64,000 bases of DNA from Coemansia sp. RSA 487 (taxonomy: Eukaryota; Kickxellomycota; Kickxellomycetes; Kickxellales; Kickxellaceae): assembly GCA_027577595.1 (NCBI GenBank), contig JANBRJ010000079.1, positions 18,141 through 82,140 on the forward strand, in the 5' to 3' direction. The notes under the pieces were generated by a model, which was not told the origin of the DNA, searched no databases, and saw nothing but the letters and a program-made list of their open reading frames with translations. Shown piece by piece: positions 49,016 through 58,582 of the stretch. Numbering within the stretch: the stretch's first letter is position 1; every line of letters begins with the position of its first letter. The translations under genes were made by a program, and so were the position numbers.

Positions 49016-50485
49016 ATGGTGTCAGCAAACAGCTGCAGGCATTCCGTACTAGGCGATATACAGCAAAAGCTACTTGGCCAGGTAACATCGACTTTTCTAG
49101 TATCCGATGAGCAGCTTGAAAGAATGGTGCATCAGATGGTTGAGGATCTAAGGGCAGAGGAGCCGAAAAGTAATGGCAGTGAGTACACTACTGCGACGCC
49201 AATTTCCGCTGGCCATCGTATGACCCACGGCACAGCGCTTGGGATGGCAATCGATGCCTCAGGCAAACGCATCCGTATCAGCAGCACCAGCTTTGCCAAT
49301 TTTGATGGTGATAAGCAAATATCGGAAAGCTCAGCAACCCTGGTATTTATTCCACCAGCAAGAGCAAGGGAATCAACAACCAGTTTTTTTGAGTTTGTCG
49401 CATTCTGCATCCGTGAATTTATCCATATACATGGGCTTGTGGATAATAGCAATGTTGGCTCTGGAGATATGCTACCTCCGCTAGGCGTATCCATTGGTCT
49501 TCCAATCAGTACACAGAACTACCAGTCGTTAATCCAGGGACCACTTAGTTGCACAGTTGCCGAAGTGTCCAAGGAGGACTCGCTGGATCTTGGCGATAGA
49601 GATGTAGCTCGCCACCTGCATGACACTGTGCTGCGTAATCATCTCCCGATACGCATTGCCTCGATTACCAACAACGTGGTCAGCTCGCTGATAGCTGCGC
49701 AGTTCAACAACAGCACCACCCGTGTAGCTGCCAGCTTCAACCACGGCATCAATGCCGCATACCTTAAGCGCTGTCCAGACAGCCAGACAAAGCGAATGGC
49801 CGATACCGATCAGAGCCAGCGCGCAGATGACGGATATGTTGCAGTCAACACAGAGATCGGGCGGTTTGGCTCTGCGCCGGCATCGCTTGCAGTGCTGCCA
49901 ATGACAATGTGGGACAACCGCATCGATCGCGAGTCCCGGAACCCGGGCACCCGCAGATTCGAGAAACTTGTGGCCGACCAGTATCTAGGCGAGATTGTAC
50001 GCAACCTCATCACAGATTTTATGGATGAACATCTACTGTTCGCTGCCAACTGCGACGTGTCCAAGATTAACGAAAGCTACTCGTTCCACACTGCGTATAT
50101 GGCACCTATAATGGAGGACATATCAGCTGATCTTGCATCTGTAGGCGATCTGTTTGCCACAGAGTTTGGAATTGCAACAGAACTGGCTGATAGACAGATC
50201 ATCCGCGCTCTGTGTGACTGTGTAGCAGCCAGGGCATCCAAGCTCTCGGGCGCAGCGCTGGCTGCACTAGTTTCTAGGACCAAGCCAGCCAGCTCATGTA
50301 CTGTGGCACTCAGTGGCGTGCTTCTCAACTCCAAGCTGATATATAGAACCACGATGGATACAATGTACAAGCAGCTGAGAAATGCCCGAGATACAAAAGT
50401 ACATATACAGCCGAGACATTCGGATCTTTTGGGAGCAGCGCTGAATGCAGTAAGACTATCTCCCGAATTCCAGCGGAGAAAATAG
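49016..50485 (+). CDS. Hexokinase-like protein 3, near-duplicate of copy 1 in the central region
   Basis: 489 residues, starting MVSANSCRHSVLGDI. From about residue 175 to 340 it is almost identical to hexokinase-like 1 (DVARHLHDTVLRNHLPIRI, FNHGINAAYLKRCPD, NTEIGRFGS, DRESRNPGTRRFEKLV), while the first ~100 and last ~60 residues diverge more. The catalytic Asp is Asn220 and the phosphate loop is DASGKRIRI, the same losses as in copy 1. Both copies keep an intact reading frame. That argues for a selected non-enzymatic function, not for decay. It converges on the Myb-repeat gene, stops 269 bp apart. Confidence 0.8.
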   Translation: MVSANSCRHSVLGDIQQKLLGQVTSTFLVSDEQLERMVHQMVEDLRAEEPKSNGSEYTTATPISAGHRMTHGTALGMAIDASGKRIRISSTSFANFDGDKQISESSATLVFIPPARARESTTSFFEFVAFCIREFIHIHGLVDNSNVGSGDMLPPLGVSIGLPISTQNYQSLIQGPLSCTVAEVSKEDSLDLGDRDVARHLHDTVLRNHLPIRIASITNNVVSSLIAAQFNNSTTRVAASFNHGINAAYLKRCPDSQTKRMADTDQSQRADDGYVAVNTEIGRFGSAPASLAVLPMTMWDNRIDRESRNPGTRRFEKLVADQYLGEIVRNLITDFMDEHLLFAANCDVSKINESYSFHTAYMAPIMEDISADLASVGDLFATEFGIATELADRQIIRALCDCVAARASKLSGAALAALVSRTKPASSCTVALSGVLLNSKLIYRTTMDTMYKQLRNARDTKVHIQPRHSDLLGAALNAVRLSPEFQRRK

Positions 50486-50754
50486 CACACTATACAATCA
50501 CAATATGTAGTAAAGATGCTGATTTGTTGTTATGTACCTTCGTCGGTTGGTGTTTGCAAACAAAACTGGTGCTATATCCGTACCCATTAGACGGCCATTC
50601 TATTGCTTTTACAGTGAGCAGTCTGCATCAAGTCTTTTTACAGGTTTTATTTAAATAAATGAACCTCAATTGTTAGATTTTAGGGAGGATATACATAAGG
50701 TGAGCCAGAATTACGACGTATCATGAAGGAACAGCATTAAAAAACTAATGTGGA

Positions 50755-51909
50755 TTATGTAGGGATTTTCACACAATAGCTTTCTTGCCCTGCTGTATCC
50801 CTTTTCGTGCGCGAGAGTCTATAAAATTTTAAGTAGCACTGGCGTTTTGTGCGTGTTTCCATGGCATTTGCAATGACATTCCAATCGTAATCGCCAGCAT
50901 TGCCTTGCTGACTATGTGTGGCTGCCACCAGCCGATCCACTTCGTCAGGTTTCCAATTAAGTTTACCATATTTTAACTTTAGCATATCGTCGTAGATCCT
51001 CTGGCATTGATAAATTGTTTCTCCGACCACCTCACTAATTGTTTTCCAGTCAGCCTTTTCGACACCACCATGGCTGCTGACCATCCGCCGTAGCTTTTCT
51101 CTGACCATCGGTAGACGCGTTGACTGTTCCAGGCGAATTTCAAACCGTTTGAGATTTTTTAACTTTAGATGCACTTGGACTATCGATTTGTGCGGAAACA
51201 TCGCATGAGCAATGTGTAGGCGAGGTTTGCTGCGATCGGGTGGTGATTCCATCAATGCCTTTAGCTGCGTAACCTCCTCTGGCGTCCACTTTCCGGTACG
51301 GCTGTTTGTTGTTCCGTTCTGTGCAATCGCCGGATCGGTATCATCTTGTTGTAAAGCCGCGCACTTGTCCGCGATACGTAGATCATTCCACTTATTCATG
51401 CACTGTGTCTTTGTTCTCCCATTGCTCACGTGTTCGACAACTTTATCCCAACCACCGCAATACTGACTGGTTCCTCTGGCTTCGCGTAATCGAGCAACCT
51501 CGTCAGCAGTCCACTTGCGTTTAGTGGACATTGCATTTCTTGAACTGGCAAAAACTGTTTTGGCCATAATCTTTGAATCCATCAAATCGACTTCATTGTC
51601 CATGAGATAATCTTTGCGCACGAGGTAGTACTTGTTCATACATGCTTGAGGCAGATGCCTAAAGCGTTTGCTAACTTTTTTCCAGTCAGGGTTGAAGTTA
51701 TTTGAGAGAAACTTGGTGTACACATAATCGACCAGCCTTCTGGTCTCGGCATCAGTCCACCGATGTCTCTTCTTTGCCGTCGGTGCTTTCGAGCTACAGT
51801 GCTTGGTTTGCGCCCACTGCTGTTTAGGCCATTGCAATAGCTTTGCGTGTGAAAAACCATTTGTGAATCGTCGCGCGTGCATTTGTACGTGTTGCAGCGT
51901 GGCGAACAT
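50755..51909 (-). CDS. Five-repeat Myb/SANT protein
   Basis: 384 residues from ATG 51909 (MFATLQHVQMHARRF); the frame extends further upstream but with non-conserved sequence. Five tandem Myb/SANT-like repeats are visible from Trp-spaced cores: RHRWTDAETRRLVDYV, KRKWTADEVARLREA, TGKWTPEEVTQLKAL, an unusual fourth starting MVREKLRRMVSSHGG, and LNWKPDEVDRLVAATH. Each ends in a WxxV/I...QC-type third helix (KVSKRFRHLPQACMNKY, KVVEHVSNGRTKTQCMNKW, VIANAMETRTKRQCYLKF). Repeats of this kind occur in SNAPC4-like and Bas1-like DNA-binding factors and in expanded Myb families of early-diverging fungi. The start is uncertain. No other domain is seen. Confidence 0.7.
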   Translation of the reverse strand: MFATLQHVQMHARRFTNGFSHAKLLQWPKQQWAQTKHCSSKAPTAKKRHRWTDAETRRLVDYVYTKFLSNNFNPDWKKVSKRFRHLPQACMNKYYLVRKDYLMDNEVDLMDSKIMAKTVFASSRNAMSTKRKWTADEVARLREARGTSQYCGGWDKVVEHVSNGRTKTQCMNKWNDLRIADKCAALQQDDTDPAIAQNGTTNSRTGKWTPEEVTQLKALMESPPDRSKPRLHIAHAMFPHKSIVQVHLKLKNLKRFEIRLEQSTRLPMVREKLRRMVSSHGGVEKADWKTISEVVGETIYQCQRIYDDMLKLKYGKLNWKPDEVDRLVAATHSQQGNAGDYDWNVIANAMETRTKRQCYLKFYRLSRTKRDTAGQESYCVKIPT

Positions 51910-52297
51910 CAATTGTAAATTTGATTGCTTTTGGGAAAAAGAGTACAGAAAAGTTAACGAAAGTTTTGCATAGGGAAGGAAAAATACTGCTAATCTCATG
52001 TGATGGCTGTGATTATACAAATATCCCTTAAAAAGACTATCTACATCATCCATCTCACACAAGAAGATCAATGGTGTTTTTCTTTCCCTATTCAAAATTT
52101 TATAAACATTTTCCACATATTTGATCCAATACCACATTGAAGGATCCTGTTCAAGAGTGGAAAAGTAACTTTTTGTTAAGCTGGATGTGTATAGTAGGTA
52201 AATGACAGATGGGTGTTTATATTTTAAAGTGGATTGAGTGAAAAGGGAGAGTGAGCGAGATTCTCTAAGAATGCTAGCTCCACAACTATGCAACGCT
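51910..52297. other. Intergenic between ZIP and Myb genes
   Basis: 388 bp, on the minus strand continuous with the open frame upstream of the Myb gene. I assign it as 5' flank because its translation is Phe/Leu/Ser-rich with no family features. Confidence 0.4.
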
Positions 52298-53503
52298 TTA
52301 GTCATGATCTTTGGAAACCAGTGGCGGCAAGATGATACCAAGGAGAAGCACAGCAATATCCAAGAGCCCCAGCTTAGCCATCGCGCTGTTCCCAGTGACC
52401 TTCGCCTTTAGCATTTTAGCCTGGTGCACGGCTTCAGTCAATGTATGTGCCATAGCAACGTACATGAACGTGCCAGCAGAGAACAACATGATGATACCGG
52501 TCCATGGCTGGACACCAGCATGATGATCGGGCTGCTTAGTTTTCTCTGACGGGCTAGCCAAAAGGAAGATCGAAAAGGTCGCAAGAGCAGCAAGCGGTGC
52601 AGACGCGGCAAACATGGTAAGCCAGACGCTGAGCTTATAATGCGCATACCCTTGCTGCTTCAGCGTAGTGATCAGGCCAAAGGCAGCCGGAGCCTTATGC
52701 AGCAGCAATGCAAAGAAGACAATGAGCTCAATAGACGATGAGCCGTTTGCGTCGGAAGATTCGCCCGATGCCATAGAGGCTGAGGCGGCTACAGCGGCGC
52801 CAAGCGCAAGCCCGTCTGCGCACGAGTGCACAAGGATGCCAAGCAGCGTTGATGGCAAATTCCATGGCGACAGGGCACGTCCGAGCTGTGAGAGGATGCG
52901 ACGCCATTGGGGTCCGCGTTTAAGGGCCCCCGATCTGTTGGGGTCACTGTTATCGTACCGAGACGACTCATTCCCACTGTTCGCATGGCCTATATTAAGC
53001 GTGGTCATCGAGTCGCTTGTGTTCTGGGATGTGTTGGCGTCATTCAACGTGTAGTCCGATCTGGCTCCTCTTCTGGGCGAATCTCCGGCACCATTGCTTT
53101 GGTCGGTCATCGGGATATCCTCGAGACACGCGCCGCTGTCGTTCCCCACATCAGTGCTCCCGTGGGAACTTTCGCCATGATTATGCGGGGATGAAAACAA
53201 ATTATCAATGAGGAACATTAGGCAGAACCCAGCCACAAGCGACCAACCAATGGTTGTGTTCACAGAGTCGGTCAGTTCATCGGTGGAGCTTGGGTTTTTG
53301 GACATCAGGGCCTTTATCATAGTCTCGACGCCCTCGGGCAGAATCACAGCCAGCGCAGCTCCGATGAGGAGCCCTGCGCCAAAGAGAGCCAGAAGGTTGA
53401 ACTTTGCGTTGTCCATTTTGACATACAGTGGGACGCAGCCGGCGGCCCAGGACCCGGCAAACATGGCCAGGCCCTCGAGGATCAAACGAAAGACTGCTTG
53501 CAT
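52298..53503 (-). CDS. ZIP-family zinc/metal transporter, ZIP9/Atx2-like
   Basis: 401 residues, eight predicted membrane helices: about 4-22, 35-60, 85-103, then after a ~110-residue His/Ser/Asp-rich cytoplasmic loop (HNHGESSHGS) the core helices. The metal-binding helices carry the ZIP hallmark LLGILVHSCADGLALGAA (His and Asp) and ALLLHKAPAAFGLITTLKQQ (His, the HKxPE/HKAPA motif). They are followed by two C-terminal helices ending LLLGIILPPLV. The HKAPA form with VHSCADG is typical of SLC39A9/ZIP9 and yeast Atx2, Golgi/secretory-pathway transporters that move Zn or Mn to the cytosol. A Golgi location is inferred from that relation. Confidence 0.9.
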   Translation of the reverse strand: MQAVFRLILEGLAMFAGSWAAGCVPLYVKMDNAKFNLLALFGAGLLIGAALAVILPEGVETMIKALMSKNPSSTDELTDSVNTTIGWSLVAGFCLMFLIDNLFSSPHNHGESSHGSTDVGNDSGACLEDIPMTDQSNGAGDSPRRGARSDYTLNDANTSQNTSDSMTTLNIGHANSGNESSRYDNSDPNRSGALKRGPQWRRILSQLGRALSPWNLPSTLLGILVHSCADGLALGAAVAASASMASGESSDANGSSSIELIVFFALLLHKAPAAFGLITTLKQQGYAHYKLSVWLTMFAASAPLAALATFSIFLLASPSEKTKQPDHHAGVQPWTGIIMLFSAGTFMYVAMAHTLTEAVHQAKMLKAKVTGNSAMAKLGLLDIAVLLLGIILPPLVSKDHD

Positions 53504-53896
53504 ATGTAGCTTCTAATAAAAGTAGTGTAATAAATGGAGTGGTTGCGGGAAAAAGAAAAGAGAGGTGGGGGGTTTTTTTTTCGAGCGCTCAGTGGTGAAA
53601 GATTGTATTTATTAAAACGCACTGAGACATTGAAAATAGAGGGTAGACGTCATAAAGCTAGCTCTGAATTGGGTGGAGCTTATTTTCTTTGCAAAAGAAG
53701 AGCCTGACACATTACAAGTAGTAAAAAAAAAAAAGATGTTTGGTATCGATGAAACAGAGACGTTCGTAAAGCATCACACGAGATTCAAGCTCTCCATCTT
53801 TAAAGTCTACTGCGCTTTCTTCTCTTTGTTCAAGCAAAGAGTCCCTGAACTTTATACAAACCAAAGCCGCACGAATTGGATAGAAAGGAAATGGCA
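53504..53896. other. Intergenic
   Basis: 393 bp between minus-strand Rho and ZIP genes. Upstream flank of the ZIP gene. Nothing recognised beyond A/G runs. Confidence 0.45.
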
Positions 53897-54538
53897 TTAA
53901 AGAATAGAGCAGCAGCCTGGGCCGCCAGTATCTGTGGGCTTGTTACTGTCAGAGCCAAATCGGTCGGGGAGAGCCAGCTCAATGGCCCTGAGAAACACAT
54001 CGCTCACATGCTGGTTCCTCCGCGCCGAGCACTCGATGTAAGGCACACGAAGCTTGGCGGCCACCATCCGACCCTCTCTGTCAGAAACGGGGCCACGCTG
54101 GTACACCCTGTCCATGTGCTCCAGGACGTCTTGGTCTATGCGCAAATCGATTTTCAAAGCAACCAGCAGAACCTTGGCACTCGACGCATGCTCGGACACC
54201 TCGGGGAGCCACTTTTCAAAGGTGTTTTCCAGCGACTCGATGGTTTCGACCGAAAAGCATATAAGCACGATGTCTGTGTCCGGGTACGACATGAGGCGGA
54301 GGCGGTCGTAGTCTTCCTGGCCGGCAGTATCCCACAGCTGTAGCTCGATCTTGTGGCCCTGGTACTCGATATCCTTGATGCACAGGTCGAATATCGTTGG
54401 CACATACATGTTTTCGGGAAACTGGCCACTGTTGAACGTCTTGAGCAGACATGTCTTGCCGCACGCGCCGTCTCCTACTACTACTATTTTGAGTCCAGCG
54501 CGGCCGTGCTGTTGCTGTTGCTGCTGTGCCTCTGCCAT
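53897..54538 (-). CDS. Rho-family small GTPase 1 of tandem trio
   Basis: 213 residues with a short Gln-rich N-terminal extension. P-loop GDGACGKT (22-29), effector region YVPTIFDL, switch II DTAGQEDYDRLR, guanine motif LKID (Rho-type TKxD variant), and SAR in the CSARRN base motif. It ends in CCSIL, a CAAX box with Leu at the end, predicting geranylgeranylation at the penultimate-motif Cys with a second Cys as possible palmitate site. An ~14-residue segment before the fourth motif (KLRVPYIEC) and a Rho insert helix (IDQDVLEHMDRVYQRGP) are present. It acts at membranes on actin or wall signalling. The YVPTIFDL effector region differs slightly from Rho1 YVPTVFEN. Confidence 0.9.
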   Translation of the reverse strand: MAEAQQQQQQHGRAGLKIVVVGDGACGKTCLLKTFNSGQFPENMYVPTIFDLCIKDIEYQGHKIELQLWDTAGQEDYDRLRLMSYPDTDIVLICFSVETIESLENTFEKWLPEVSEHASSAKVLLVALKIDLRIDQDVLEHMDRVYQRGPVSDREGRMVAAKLRVPYIECSARRNQHVSDVFLRAIELALPDRFGSDSNKPTDTGGPGCCSIL

Positions 54539-54896
54539 GATTAGGGTGTATCAAGATATAATATAATAACAAGTATAAAAAGTAGCGTATTCCTGATTTT
54601 TGATTGTTTGGAGGAGGAAGAGCAGTTGTTTTCTTGTCAACGAGCTGGACCTGTTATGTGTGTGGGCAAATCCTTGCTTTTGCCTAGCCAAAAAGGAAAA
54701 AAAAAACCTGTAATTTTGCTACAGCGGTTGGACCCTTTTGCTGCCCTTGTTTTTTTTTTGCTCAGGGAAAACAGCAAAAGCATCGCTTGTTTGGTTCATA
54801 CAAAATAGAAGGTTATATAACATGATAATAGGATGGTTGAGAGTATCTACTGAGGAATATAGCATTATGCCTAGTGTGAGAGGATGGGGGGGAGGA
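54539..54896. other. Intergenic between Rho genes 1 and 2
   Basis: 358 bp. No gene. An A-run (54696-54708) and a T-run (54748-54758) are the only notable sequences. Confidence 0.45.
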
Positions 54897-55520
54897 TTAC
54901 AGGATAGAACAGCAGCCAGAGGACGACTGCTGCACATTGGATGGCTGGATGGCCCACCTTGCGGCAATCTCAAAGACTTCGCGGACATTGAAGTTCTGCT
55001 TGGACGAGCACTCGATGTAGCTGACAGCATGGATCTTGCGTGCAACCTCCACGCCCTCTGCATGAGTGACAGGGCTCTGGCCATATCTGCCCAGCTCAGC
55101 CACAGTCCCCTGGTCGGTGCGCAAATCCAGCTTCAGCGCCACCAGCAGAATCGTGGCTCTTGGCGCGTTCTCCATAGCCTCGGGGAACCATTTCTCGTAC
55201 ACGTTGGTAAGCGAGTCGGGAGAATCCACGGCATAGCATATGATGATGACGTTTGCGTCTGGGTAGCACAGGAACCGCAGTCGGTCGAGCTCCTCTTGTC
55301 CCGCAGTATCCCACAGCTGTAGCTCGATGCGCCGGTCGTCCACAAGCATGTCGGCCACCCATGTGTCAAAGATAGTTGGAATGTATTGGTCGTCGGGTGG
55401 AAAGTCGCCGTCGCGGAAGACGTGGAGCAGGCATGTCTTGCCGCACGCGCCGTCGCCTATCACCACCACTTTGCGCTTGGATACGGGCTTTGCTCGTTCG
55501 GCGGGACTGCTGGTGACCAT
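54897..55520 (-). CDS. Rho-family small GTPase 2 of tandem trio
   Basis: 207 residues. P-loop GDGACGKT, effector YIPTIFDTW, switch II DTAGQEELDRLR (Glu-Leu instead of Asp-Tyr), LKLD guanine motif, a Rho insert (TDQGTVAELGRYGQSP), ECSSK base motif and a C-terminal CCSIL geranylgeranylation box. It sits 358 bp upstream of copy 1 on the same strand. The altered switch II and effector residues relative to copy 1 suggest different partners, which is inference. A TATAAAAG (55631-55638) lies 111 bp upstream. Confidence 0.9.
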   Translation of the reverse strand: MVTSSPAERAKPVSKRKVVVIGDGACGKTCLLHVFRDGDFPPDDQYIPTIFDTWVADMLVDDRRIELQLWDTAGQEELDRLRFLCYPDANVIIICYAVDSPDSLTNVYEKWFPEAMENAPRATILLVALKLDLRTDQGTVAELGRYGQSPVTHAEGVEVARKIHAVSYIECSSKQNFNVREVFEIAARWAIQPSNVQQSSSGCCSIL

Positions 55521-55962
55521 CTGCTTTGTTTATTAGTGAAAATAGTAAATAATAAAGAAGAGAGGGAGAAATAGTGAAGGAGAGCACAATTAGGCCCAAA
55601 CCCGTGTTGGATGGGGGTGGGTGCTGATTTCTTTTATACCCGACAAAACGGGTTTTATTATTTTTTTTGCTTGCGGTGGCTGGGCTTGAAAAAACCCAAC
55701 TAACTGCTGGCAAAGTCACTTTCTTCCCCCCTCCCTCCCATGGAGACTTTGTAGCACGACAGACCCATCCCAATAAAAGCGAAGCCCGAAGGCAAACCAG
55801 ATTCTCCCCCTCTACTCCTACCAGAAAGCCGATGCAGCTAGCTTTATAGGCAGTGGACAGACTGCGGCAGCAAAAAAAAACACCAAGAACAAAAACAGAG
55901 ATATGTATTTCAAAAGCAAAGGTGGAAGAAAATGGGAATGGGAGGGGGCCGAGAGTGTTGTC
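55521..55962. promoter_or_regulatory. Promoter region of Rho gene 2
   Basis: 442 bp, contains TATAAAAG reading leftwards at 55631-55638, then pyrimidine/A-rich sequence. Confidence 0.45.
55631..55638 (-). promoter_or_regulatory. TATA box of Rho gene 2
   Basis: TATAAAAG, 111 bp before the ATG at 55520. Confidence 0.45.
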
Positions 55963-56568
55963 TTAGAGGATGACGCAGCACGTATCGTCGTTGTAGTTGT
56001 AATTCTTTGCAGGCTTGAGCGTCGACTTTACGGCAGCAGTGAAGATCTCCTTCACGCCTCTGTTCTCCTTTGCCGAACACTCCAAGTACATGTGCGCGCC
56101 GATAGTGCGAGCAACCTGCAACGCCTGGTCGCGCGTTGTGGGTGCCTGGCCGTCCCGCTCCAGCTGGTGCACAATGTCCGGGTTGTGGCGCAAATCCTCC
56201 TTCAATCCGACCAGAAGCGTCGGCACCTTGCCTGCATATTCCATGACTTCGCGTATCCACTTCTCTTGCACGTTCTCCAGCGAGTCGGGCGAGTCCACCG
56301 AAAAGCATATAATCACCACGTTGGCGCCGTTGTAGCACGGGTACCGCACGTTGTCGTAGTCCTCTTGGCCCGCCGTATCCCACAGCGCCAGCTCCACTAA
56401 CCGTCCGTCGATGTGCACCTCCGATACCCATTCCTCAAAGATCGTCGGGATGTACTGGTCGTCTGGCGGGAACTCGCCCTCGCGGTACACATGAAGAAGA
56501 CACGTTTTGCCGCATCCTCCGTCGCCTATGATTACTGCCTTGCGCTTTATCGGCGCCTGCTGTGCCAT
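55963..56568 (-). CDS. Rho-family small GTPase 3 of tandem trio
   Basis: 201 residues. P-loop GDGGCGKT (Gly in place of Ala), effector YIPTIFEEW, switch II DTAGQEDYDNVRY, LKED guanine motif (Glu instead of Ile/Leu), ECSAKE base motif, Rho insert (HNPDIVHQLERDGQAP), C-terminal CCVIL. The P-loop Gly and the changed effector helix separate it from copies 1 and 2. It is the most upstream gene of the trio and divergent from VAP (850 bp). A member of the Rho family is certain; assignment to Rho1, Rho3 or another subfamily is not. Confidence 0.9.
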   Translation of the reverse strand: MAQQAPIKRKAVIIGDGGCGKTCLLHVYREGEFPPDDQYIPTIFEEWVSEVHIDGRLVELALWDTAGQEDYDNVRYPCYNGANVVIICFSVDSPDSLENVQEKWIREVMEYAGKVPTLLVGLKEDLRHNPDIVHQLERDGQAPTTRDQALQVARTIGAHMYLECSAKENRGVKEIFTAAVKSTLKPAKNYNYNDDTCCVIL

Positions 56569-57418
56569 TTTGTTTGGTGTCCTAGTGTTACAAGTTTAAA
56601 GTACGCGAGTGTGTTTTCTAGATAGAGGAGAGAGGCTTTCCTTTTCTTCTGGAAGGGTGGAAGGGCGGAAGAGCAAGCTACAAAGAATCCAAAGGAAAGA
56701 AAATAGCGTTTAGTCTTTTGCACGGGTTTTCTCTTCCGTCTAATAATAGTACCGGGAGCGGGATAGACAAGCACAAGGATGGTGTGCGTTTTTGTTCGGC
56801 AAGAGCGGCGCAGCAAGTACCTTTGAATTTACACAGTCGTTGACAGGGCGAGCACAGCTCCAACCTATTAATAATAAAAACAAAAAAAAGTATGAGAAAA
56901 TATAATATAGACCAGAGTGCGGATTCAAAAAAGAAGAGTGTGTAAGATTGGGCATTTTCAGCTCTTTCCCAAAAAAAAACAGTCAATGTACATGAACCTT
57001 TCATTATCTGCTTTTGTGAGGAGGAGGAGGAGGAGGGGCTTGGCTTCGTCCTGTCGGCTCAGGGCTCTCTCACTCCCATTGCGCCTTCCTAGCTCCGCCT
57101 ATCGGCTGTAATGGAACCGAACCATAGCAACCAGCTCCTCCTTTCGTGGGCCTTCTTCGCCAGGCATTTCAAGAGCGTCTAACGCCTCAGACCAATCAGA
57201 CAGGGAGTTCTTTCACTCTAGTGCATCCAAAACACCTGACCTGATGTTCTTTGCACCCTTTTTTCTGTGCGCCTCCTCATCGTTTGCAGAAAAAAGCCCT
57301 ACCCTTTTTTCACAACGCCTTCTCTTCTCTTTTGTTCTTTTTGTTCTTCCAATTCATTTGCGACATAAATTAATACCACTATATCCTTTTTCTCTGGCAT
57401 TTGCTATTTATTTTCGGC
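56569..57418. promoter_or_regulatory. Divergent intergenic between Rho gene 3 and VAP
   Basis: 850 bp. A GAG microsatellite (57018-57036) and a T/C-rich leader before the VAP ATG at 57419 are visible. No gene or RNA. Confidence 0.45.
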
Positions 57419-58489
57419 ATGGCATTAGTATACGAACCCGGAGACGCTCTTGTTTTTCAAAGTAAGTTGTGCTCCATCTTGCAAGCTACAATTTCCACCA
57501 CTCCCCTTCATTTGGTTCTTAAAATTGATTGAACGCTAATTGCAACTTATTCCTCGCTATGCTTGCATTGTCTATCAAAAGTAGAGCCCTTCCAGACGCT
57601 GAGGCAGGATGCGCTGCGACTAACAAACAAGAACAATGCGCCAGTGGCCTTTAAAATAAAGACAACAGCGCCAAAACTATACTGCGTGCGTCCAAACGCC
57701 GGACGCATCGAGCCTGGCAACGGCATCGACGTACAGGTTGTTTTGCAGCCGATGGCAGAGGATCCGCCGGCCGGGAAAGGATGCCGCGACAAGTTCTTGA
57801 TCCAAAGCATCCAGATTTCGCCCGAAATGGAGTCGATGCCGATGACCGAGCTTTGGGCCATGGTTGAGCGCGAGGCAAAGTCCTCTATCAGCGAAAAGAA
57901 GCTCCGTGTCCGCCATCTTCCGCCTGTTGCCGATTATTCGGACGCTGCAGCAAAGTCTCCGCCTACCGAAGCAAATAAGTCTGCCTCTGCCCCTGATGCG
58001 TTGTCAAAGAAACCTCAGCAACGCACCCCGCCAGCTGCTCGCAACCCCCCTGGCCCGTCGCCTCTGGCAAAATCGGTGGAATCGCAGGGTGAGGAAGAGT
58101 CGGCCAGCGCAAAGAGCATCTCGCCTCAGCCGCAACAAAATCAACAGAAGACGCCCGCTTCCTCGAACCGTCTGTTCCCGGATTCTTCGGCAGCGCAATC
58201 GCCCGAGGACACTACCACGTTCTCCAATGCTCTTTTGCCCCACGAAACCGAAACAAAAGCTAGCGGTTTTGGCGATCTGGACAAGGCAAACGCTGCGATC
58301 AAGGACCTCAAGCAACAGCTGAGCGACTGCAAGACGCAGCTGGAGAAGGCCCGTGGCGTCAATTCGCTGACATCGTCGGGATCGCAAAAGCCAGTGGCAC
58401 AGGCTTCATCGTCCACTGATGGACTTTCTATCCAATCCGTTGCTATTATCGCTCTTGTGGCATTCCTATTTGGATACTTCTTCTTCTGA
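57419..58489 (+). CDS. VAP/Scs2-like ER membrane tether, two exons
   Basis: 316 residues: exon 1 57419-57461, intron 57462-57581 (donor GTAAGT, acceptor AAAAG, weak), exon 2 57582-58489. Splicing gives VYEPGDALVFQIEPFQTL, matching the MSP-domain start. VAPs bind FFAT peptides at ER contact sites. The MSP domain (about 5-125) shows NNAPVAFKIKTTAPKLYCVRPNAG, a VAP/Scs2 hallmark, and PGNGIDVQVVLQPM. A ~130-residue Pro/Ser/Gln-rich linker follows, then a short coiled coil (about 240-270, DKANAAIKDLKQQLSDCKTQ) and a C-terminal tail anchor (SVAIIALVAFLFGYFFF). Typical VAP architecture and a single copy here. Confidence 0.9.
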
Positions 58490-58582
58490 CAAGTCCATGT
58501 CTCCCTGTTTCTTTTCATTTCCTCCTATAAGTTTTCTTTTTTTTATGAGCGATATGGTATCTATTTCTTTGTTCCATGACAG

